A stretch of 64,000 bases of DNA from an uncultured Muribaculaceae bacterium (lineage in GTDB: Bacteria > Bacteroidota > Bacteroidia > Bacteroidales > Muribaculaceae), in the NCBI GenBank assembly GCA_904501735.1, contig CAJGBY010000001.1:62001-126000 (forward strand), read 5' to 3'. The first letter of the stretch is position 1; every line of letters starts with the position of its first letter. The position numbers and the translations under genes are program-made. Below the pieces are notes generated by a model. The model did not search any database. It saw only the letters and a program-made list of their open reading frames with translations, and had not been told where the DNA came from. This document shows positions 58,835 through 64,000 of this stretch, in pieces.

Positions 58835-60268
58835 TTAATTGCGTTTAGGGCGTAGATGTTCTTCGATGTTTTGTTCGCGATGCACAAGTTCAACGCGCAC
58901 ATTCCATTTCTTGTGGATGTGTTCCGCCATGTGTTGAGCGCTGTAAACCGAGCGATGACGACCACCAGTACAGCCAAAGCATACCATAAGATTGGTGAAG
59001 CCGCGTTCGATGTATCGTTGTACCGATGAATCAACAAGAGCATAGGCGTGGTCGAGGAATTCCAAGATTCCACCATCATCCTCAAGATATTTAATGACGC
59101 ATTCGTCGAGACCTGTGAATGGTTTGTAACGATCGTATTTACCAGGGTTGTTGATAGCACGGCAGTCGAACACAAAACCACCACCATTGCCCGAAGCATC
59201 GTTAGGAATACCCTTCTTATAAGAGAAACTCATGACCTTAACGGTGAGAGCTTGTTTTTGCAACTCGCTTGTGAACTGCTTAAGGTTGATAAGCTGTGTA
59301 AGCATTGAGTTGAGGTAAGGGAACTCGGTGAAAGGAGTTTCGAGTAGGTCGCGAAGATTTTCGAGAGCAAAAGGAACACTTTGAATGAAATAAGGCTTTT
59401 TCTCAAAATATCCTCTAAAACCATAAGCACCAAGTACTTGAAGAGTGCGGAAAAGTACGAACACTCTTAGCTGTGAATAGAATTCAGCTTCATCGATGTC
59501 GGTGTATTGGCGCAAAGCCTTAAGGTATTCCTTTAGAAGCTCTTGACGAGTGCTTTCAGGAATGTTAGCTTTAGCTTGCCACAAGAACGATGCTACATCA
59601 TAGTAGAAAGGTCCTTTGCGACCACCTTGGAAGTCGATGAAATAAGGTTCGTCGTCCTTTATCATCACATTGCGTGATTGGAAGTCGCGATAAAGGAATG
59701 TATTGGAATTATTTTTAAGCAAAGAGTCGGCCAAACGCTCGAAGTCGTCTTCGAGTTGTGGTTCCGAGAATTCCATACCAGTAGCTTTAAGGAAGCAATA
59801 CTTGAAATAGTTCAAGTCCCAAAGGATTGAGCGGCGATCGAGCTCAGGCACTGGATAGCAAATGTTGAAATCCATGTCTTCGGCACCCTTGAACTGAATC
59901 TTAGGTAGGATGTGAAGCGTTTTGATGAGAAGACGCATTTCGTCTTCGCCAAATACGCGTGTCAATCGACCTTTTTCGATAGCTTTGAAAAGAGCAAGGT
60001 CGCCCAAGTCTTCTTGAATGTAAGCCATCTTGTCGTTGCTCACAGCATACACTTTAGGAACGGGCAAACCTTTCTTGTGGAAATGGTCGGCCATATATAG
60101 GAATGCTTCGTTTTCTTCTTTACAAGTGCCAATAGCTCCAATTATCGACTGTTTTCCGAGAAGACGGAAGTAGCGACGGTTGGAACCCGATGCAGGCAAT
60201 TCGATGATTTCGGTAGGTTCTGCACCTACGAAATCGGTATATAAAGTTATGAGAGCTTCTTTGTTCAT
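58835..60268 (-). CDS. amgK: fused sugar anomeric kinase (AmgK-like) and RapZ C-terminal domain
   Basis: 477 residues. Residues about 1-330 form an aminoglycoside-phosphotransferase-fold kinase: ASGSNRRYFRL near residue 26 (nucleotide loop), the catalytic FLYRDFQSRNVM and the metal-binding FIDFQGGRKGP. Residues about 345-477 form a RapZ C-terminal domain with FSYKKGIPNDASGNGGGFVFD and MVCFGCTGGRHRSVYSA. The kinase should phosphorylate MurNAc or GlcNAc at C1, feeding the MurU encoded next. The RapZ half, which in E. coli binds GlcN6P, may sense amino sugars. RapZ's N-terminal ATPase domain is absent. Confidence 0.83.
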   Translation of the reverse strand: MNKEALITLYTDFVGAEPTEIIELPASGSNRRYFRLLGKQSIIGAIGTCKEENEAFLYMADHFHKKGLPVPKVYAVSNDKMAYIQEDLGDLALFKAIEKGRLTRVFGEDEMRLLIKTLHILPKIQFKGAEDMDFNICYPVPELDRRSILWDLNYFKYCFLKATGMEFSEPQLEDDFERLADSLLKNNSNTFLYRDFQSRNVMIKDDEPYFIDFQGGRKGPFYYDVASFLWQAKANIPESTRQELLKEYLKALRQYTDIDEAEFYSQLRVFVLFRTLQVLGAYGFRGYFEKKPYFIQSVPFALENLRDLLETPFTEFPYLNSMLTQLINLKQFTSELQKQALTVKVMSFSYKKGIPNDASGNGGGFVFDCRAINNPGKYDRYKPFTGLDECVIKYLEDDGGILEFLDHAYALVDSSVQRYIERGFTNLMVCFGCTGGRHRSVYSAQHMAEHIHKKWNVRVELVHREQNIEEHLRPKRN

Positions 60269-60279
60269 AATTCTGTGTG

Positions 60280-60612
60280 TTATTTTTTAAGGAAGCAAGT
60301 CTTTAGTACGATGCTGCTACCTTCGATTTTGCAATCCACTTCTTCTGGATTGTCGGTTAGGCGAATACTCTTTACTTTAGTGCCACGCTTGATAACCATA
60401 GAAGAACCTTTTACTTTTAGGTCCTTGATTACAGTTACTGCATCTCCGTCGAAAAGCTCGGCACCATTGCTATCCTTAGCAACAGTGTTGTCTTCGGCTG
60501 TTTCGTTGTCGTCAAGATTGAATTCGTGAGCACAGTCAGGGCAAACATAAAGTGAGCCATCAAAATAAGTATATTCGCTGCCACATTTAGGGCATTGTGG
60601 TATATCGTTCAT
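60280..60612 (-). CDS. yjdM: YjdM/PhnA-family zinc-ribbon protein
   Basis: 110 residues from the ATG at 60612; a much longer open frame upstream is non-coding. An N-terminal zinc ribbon (CPKCGSEYTY and CPDCAHEF) is followed by an acidic linker and a small C-terminal domain (DGDAVTVIKDLKVKGSS, KRGTKVKSIRL). It matches the YjdM (formerly PhnA) family, whose function is unclear and unrelated to phosphonates. It is 11 bases upstream of the AmgK-RapZ gene and probably starts that operon. Confidence 0.85.
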   Translation of the reverse strand: MNDIPQCPKCGSEYTYFDGSLYVCPDCAHEFNLDDNETAEDNTVAKDSNGAELFDGDAVTVIKDLKVKGSSMVIKRGTKVKSIRLTDNPEEVDCKIEGSSIVLKTCFLKK

Positions 60613-60642
60613 TGTTGAATAAAAAAATAATTGATTATTATG

Positions 60643-60650
60643 CAAATTTA
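60643..60650 (-). promoter_or_regulatory. -7 promoter box of the yjdM-amgK-murU operon
   Basis: The minus strand reads TAAATTTG, 30 bases upstream of the ATG at 60612. Upstream is T-rich. Confidence 0.55.
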
Positions 60651-60735
60651 GTGTTTTTGTGCCGAATAAAAAAACTGAAAGTGCTGTTGTGTTGTAATTT
60701 ATGTAGATATTGCAGTGGTTTTGGCAGAAAATGAT

Positions 60736-60743
60736 TATTTTTG
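60736..60743 (+). promoter_or_regulatory. -7 promoter box of hflX
   Basis: TATTTTTG about 80 bases before the ATG at 60824. Its position excludes an in-frame start at 60710. The leader of about 70 bases is purine-rich. Confidence 0.55.
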
Positions 60744-60823
60744 CAGAGAAAATAATTTTTATAACGAAAAATTGGGGGCTGAAACGGAATAAAAGCCCTA
60801 AAATACTGAAGAAAGAAGAAGAT

Positions 60824-62071
60824 ATGGCAAAGCCAAGAAAAGACGGAATGATTGATAATATAATCACTGAAGAACTCAGTGAGAAGGCTGTGCTTGTGGG
60901 ACTTATCACACAGCAACAAAATGAAATGAAGGCTAACGAGTATCTCGATGAGCTTGCATTTCTTGCCGATACGGCAGGTGCTGTGGTGGTGAAGAAATTC
61001 CTTCAACGCATTGACCAACCTAATCGCGCTACATTCGTAGGTACAGGTAAGTTGATTGAAATTAGAGAATATGTAGAGGAAAATGAAATCGGTCTTGTGA
61101 TATTTGACGATGATTTGTCATCGAAGCAAGTATCTAACATCGAAAAAGAATTGAAGGTGAAGATTCTTGACCGTACAAGTTTGATTCTCGACATATTTGC
61201 TAAACGCGCGCAAACAGCGAGTGCTAAGTTGCAAGTAGAGCTTGCACAATATCGTTATTTGCTACCACGATTGACTCGAATGTGGACTCACCTTGAACGC
61301 CAACGAGGTGGTATCGGTATGCGTGGTCCTGGTGAAACTCAGATCGAAACCGACCGTCGTATTATTCTTGATAAGATTTCGTTGTTGAAGCAAAAACTTA
61401 AAGAACTTGATACACAATTCACTGTGCAACGCAAGAATCGTGGAAAGCTTACACGCATTGCCCTTGTGGGTTATACGAATGTGGGTAAGTCAACACTTAT
61501 GAACTTGCTAAGTAAGAGTGATGTGTTTGCCGAAAATAAGTTGTTTGCTACGCTTGATACTACTTGTCGTAAGGTGGTGATTGAAAATCTTCCATTTTTG
61601 TTGAGCGACACAGTAGGTTTTATTCGCAAATTGCCTCACCATCTTGTGGAATCATTCAAGAGTACGCTTGACGAGGTGCGCGATGCCGATATTCTTGTGC
61701 ATGTGGTAGATATTTCGCACCCACAATTTGAAGATCAGATTGAAATCGTGAATAAGACTCTTAGAGAAGTGTGTGAAGCAACCGATAAGGAAATGATTCT
61801 TGTATTCAATAAGATAGATGCGTTCACTTATGTGAAGAAAGATGAGGACGACCTCACACCACGCACTCGCGAAAATATTTCGCTTGAAGAACTAAAGGAA
61901 ACTTGGATGGCGAAGATGGAAAAGAACTGCGTGTTTATCTCGGCTAAGAATAAGCAAAATATCGAAGAGTTGAAAACGATGCTATATGAAAAGGCTAAAG
62001 CAATTCATCAGGCTCGTTTCCCTTACAACGATTTCTTGTTCCAGAAATATGACGACCTTATGGAAGAATAA
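60824..62071 (+). CDS. hflX: ribosome-associated GTPase HflX
   Basis: 415 residues from the ATG at 60824. The N-terminal HflX domain (VGTGKLIEIREYVEE, IFDDDLSSKQ) is followed by the linker helix ending RGGIGMRGPGETQIETDRR. The GTPase domain has G1 GYTNVGKS near residue 218, G3 DTVGFIRKLPHHLVESF and G4 FNKID. It rescues or splits stalled 70S ribosomes under stress. Single-gene unit. Confidence 0.94.
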   Translation: MAKPRKDGMIDNIITEELSEKAVLVGLITQQQNEMKANEYLDELAFLADTAGAVVVKKFLQRIDQPNRATFVGTGKLIEIREYVEENEIGLVIFDDDLSSKQVSNIEKELKVKILDRTSLILDIFAKRAQTASAKLQVELAQYRYLLPRLTRMWTHLERQRGGIGMRGPGETQIETDRRIILDKISLLKQKLKELDTQFTVQRKNRGKLTRIALVGYTNVGKSTLMNLLSKSDVFAENKLFATLDTTCRKVVIENLPFLLSDTVGFIRKLPHHLVESFKSTLDEVRDADILVHVVDISHPQFEDQIEIVNKTLREVCEATDKEMILVFNKIDAFTYVKKDEDDLTPRTRENISLEELKETWMAKMEKNCVFISAKNKQNIEELKTMLYEKAKAIHQARFPYNDFLFQKYDDLMEE

Positions 62072-62080
62072 GGATAAAAC

Positions 62081-62112
62081 AAAAAATGACGGCAATGTTG
62101 CCGTCATTTTTT
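62081..62112. terminator. bidirectional terminator, hflX / right-edge gene
   Basis: A 14-bp perfect stem (62081-62094 with 62099-62112) with an ATGT-type loop and A6/T6 ends lies between the convergent genes. Confidence 0.87.
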
Positions 62113-62132
62113 TATGTATGATATTCAAGTTG

Positions 62133-64000
62133 TTAGAATGTAAAGAAATCATTCATTGAGTATCCTTTGCAAAGCGTCAAGTAGGCTACAATACCAGCAA
62201 CAAATGCAAGGATAGTAACCACTGTAAGAAGGATGCTTGCCCACACTGGCATACCTTTCTTAGCATAAGGGTCTTTAAGACGCATTTTAGGATATTTAGC
62301 AATATCGGTAAGAGTGTTACCGAATGGAATACTAATCTTAGATGCTGCATTTATAGCCCAACCGTTAGCATTCAACAATGGAGCAATGTTGCGACGGCGA
62401 AGCTTCATCCAAGCCATAATCATAGCAGGACCAGAGATGATGAGCATAATACCTGCGAAAGAAAGAATCAATTGCCACCATTTAAGCGCAAAGATACCCT
62501 TAGCAAGAGCAGCAAGAGCTGTACCAATCATACCGAGAGCCATACCAATTGCAGCAAAGATACCAGCAAATTTTGCGATGTCGAAAGGAGGAGTTGGAGC
62601 TGCTGCTGTAGCTGCTGCTGCGTCACCTTCTTTAGGAGTTTCAGGAAGCGTTGTTGGCATAGCATTGATTTTCTCGTTGGCTTGCGACATCATCTTAGCA
62701 TCTTTTTCGGCAGCGCTCTTATTGATAAGATTTTCAATTGTAGTAGCCATTCTGCGATAAGGGCTCCAGAAAGCTTGAGAGATGCTGATAGGGTTGTCAA
62801 CAACTTTAGTTATCATTGCATCCCATTCTACACCTTCATTGTCGTAGTAGATTGCATTTTTGCCTACTTCAAGGTTTCCTACCTCACCAACAGTTATAGC
62901 TGCTACGATTTGTAGCTTGTCGGCCTTTGCTTTTGTAGTACAATCGCAGTAAACAAGATACATACCACTTGCTGCTGCAGATGCACTATGCTTTGCCATA
63001 TCGGTTACCTTCATGCAGAAGTTGCAAGCTCTTTGGTCGATGATAAGAGTACCACTTTGGAAAATAGCTTTCACTTTCTTGCTCTTGTCGTAGAAATCGT
63101 GGAAAGTGATGAAGTTTTTAAGTAGTCGGTAAAAATCCCTCAAGATGTGAAGGAATTTATCTACAGTTTCGATGTTTTCTATATCTTCTTTCAAAGTAGC
63201 ATCTTGCGCAACAAGAGCCAACAGAGCTTCTTTCTTGTTTTGCGCTAATAGTTCCTTGATAGTGTCAACTCCAAGAGGTTCGACTGAAGCACCCACCTTA
63301 GCATTTTTCCAAGCAGTGTAAGCAGCCAATTGAGCTCCGATTTCATTCCAATCGTCTTCGGTAAGAGTAGTCTTATCGGCACTCATTACGATACCCATAA
63401 GAGTGTTGAACTTATCGGCCCATACTGGGTTGATAGGAGATGAAAGGTCTATTTCGCTCTTTCCAGTGATGCGTGCAATAGGGTATTGTGCAATTTCTTC
63501 TTGTTTGCTTTGAAGATTTTCGGCGCTAATAGCTTCGATTCTTGCAGTTTGCACATCAAGTGCTGCAGTACTATCGGGAGAGAATGAAGCCAACTTAGAA
63601 CGCATAAAGAAATCTTTCATCTTTGCGTCCAACGCATTATACAAGTCGATAGCAGCATCGGTCTTGTCGGCAAATGGAAGAGCTACAATAGAGTTGAGCC
63701 ATGCGTCATATTCGGCAAGGTCTTTGTAGAATGCTTCAATTTGATCTGTGTTTACGCCTTGGTCACCACTACGGTCAAGAGTGCCACCTGTGATTTTGAT
63801 AGCTGCAGCGATAGCTGCCTTTTCTTGAGCATCGTCGGTAGACAATTCTGTAATTACGCCATCTCCATTGAAACGAGTTTTAGCAAAGATAGCTGCAAGG
63901 TCGGCAGTGTCGGCAAGCGAGATAGTAGTACCTTCCTTATTTAGATTAGCAAGGATTTGCTTTGCTGAATTGTAAAGTTTAGCACCTTCAGGAACTTCAG
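62133..64000 (-). CDS. large protein of unknown function, C-terminal part (5' end beyond the window)
   Basis: The frame stays open on the minus strand from the stop at 62133 through the right edge: 50 further residues can be read past the apparent TTG at 63845, including FNGDGVITEL, which recalls a calcium-binding loop. About 620 residues are present. The N-terminal part is a helical soluble region with regularly placed LTEDDW and TVDKFLHILRDFY segments. A Cys cluster follows (CNFCMKV, later LVYCDCTTK), then a QAFWSPYRRM segment and a Pro/Ala-rich linker. Three membrane helices lie near the C-terminus. I do not recognise the family; it looks like a Bacteroidales-specific membrane protein. Confidence 0.8.
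   Translation of the reverse strand, partial: EVPEGAKLYNSAKQILANLNKEGTTISLADTADLAAIFAKTRFNGDGVITELSTDDAQEKAAIAAAIKITGGTLDRSGDQGVNTDQIEAFYKDLAEYDAWLNSIVALPFADKTDAAIDLYNALDAKMKDFFMRSKLASFSPDSTAALDVQTARIEAISAENLQSKQEEIAQYPIARITGKSEIDLSSPINPVWADKFNTLMGIVMSADKTTLTEDDWNEIGAQLAAYTAWKNAKVGASVEPLGVDTIKELLAQNKKEALLALVAQDATLKEDIENIETVDKFLHILRDFYRLLKNFITFHDFYDKSKKVKAIFQSGTLIIDQRACNFCMKVTDMAKHSASAAASGMYLVYCDCTTKAKADKLQIVAAITVGEVGNLEVGKNAIYYDNEGVEWDAMITKVVDNPISISQAFWSPYRRMATTIENLINKSAAEKDAKMMSQANEKINAMPTTLPETPKEGDAAAATAAAPTPPFDIAKFAGIFAAIGMALGMIGTALAALAKGIFALKWWQLILSFAGIMLIISGPAMIMAWMKLRRRNIAPLLNANGWAINAASKISIPFGNTLTDIAKYPKMRLKDPYAKKGMPVWASILLTVVTILAFVAGIVAYLTLCKGYSMNDFFTF

Noticed and set aside
60613..60909. 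A long upstream extension of the YjdM-like protein
   Set aside because: It crosses its own promoter box and overlaps the hflX leader and start on the opposite strand; the zinc ribbon begins right after the ATG at 60612.

Overview
The window comes from a Bacteroidales (Bacteroidota) chromosome. Evidence: promoters of the Bacteroidota type (TAnnTTTG boxes, several with TTTG 18-20 bases upstream) precede many genes; classical Shine-Dalgarno sites are scarce; there are two proteins with type IX secretion C-terminal domains, a TonB-dependent receptor with a carboxypeptidase-like N-domain, a Porin_10-like porin, and an rnf operon led by an RseC-like gene. I cannot fix the genus. No tRNA, rRNA, CRISPR array or insertion sequence was seen.

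Region 1 (1-21.9 kb) is a surface-polysaccharide locus on the + strand. A promoter and a candidate structured RNA (274-460) precede a small HAD phosphatase. The assembly genes follow: Wzx flippase, four GT2 and one GT8 glycosyltransferases, an Fe-S F420-hydrogenase-beta-like protein paired with a polysaccharide pyruvyl transferase, a Wzy-like polymerase, three GT4 glycosyltransferases and the initiating phosphoglycosyl transferase. A tightly overlapping trio comes next: PqqD-like protein, PF14907-like nucleotidyltransferase and HprK-like kinase. The locus ends with export genes (Wza lipoprotein, Wzc co-polymerase/tyrosine kinase) and an OmpA-family protein. The glycosyltransferase core (about 2.5-8.6 kb) is much more AT-rich than its flanks, and the composition changes again inside the polymerase gene.

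Region 2 (21.9-30.8 kb): convergent to the locus lies a two-gene operon for an S24/S26-type peptidase with a Ser-His dyad and an ABC exporter. Together with the trio these resemble the accessory genes of lasso-peptide clusters, but there is no cyclase or precursor. Then come a DUF5106 thioredoxin-like protein and the operon rseC-like/rnfB-C-D-G-E-A, which encodes the ion-pumping ferredoxin:NAD oxidoreductase.

Region 3 (30.8-62.1 kb) is mixed core and envelope genes, mostly on the - strand: acyl-CoA synthetase, mntP, lipoprotein pullulanase, FnIII/T9SS protein, porin plus solute-binding protein, TonB receptor plus a His-rich exported protein, grpE-dnaJ, ispE, dnaB, cysK, GDPD/T9SS protein, radC, a GT2, ald, efp/rpmH, a Tat-exported LmbE-type deacetylase, a MurNAc-recycling operon (yjdM-like, AmgK-RapZ fusion, murU) and hflX.

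Region 4 (62.1-64 kb) is the C-terminal part of a large protein of unknown function with three membrane segments; its gene runs off the right edge.
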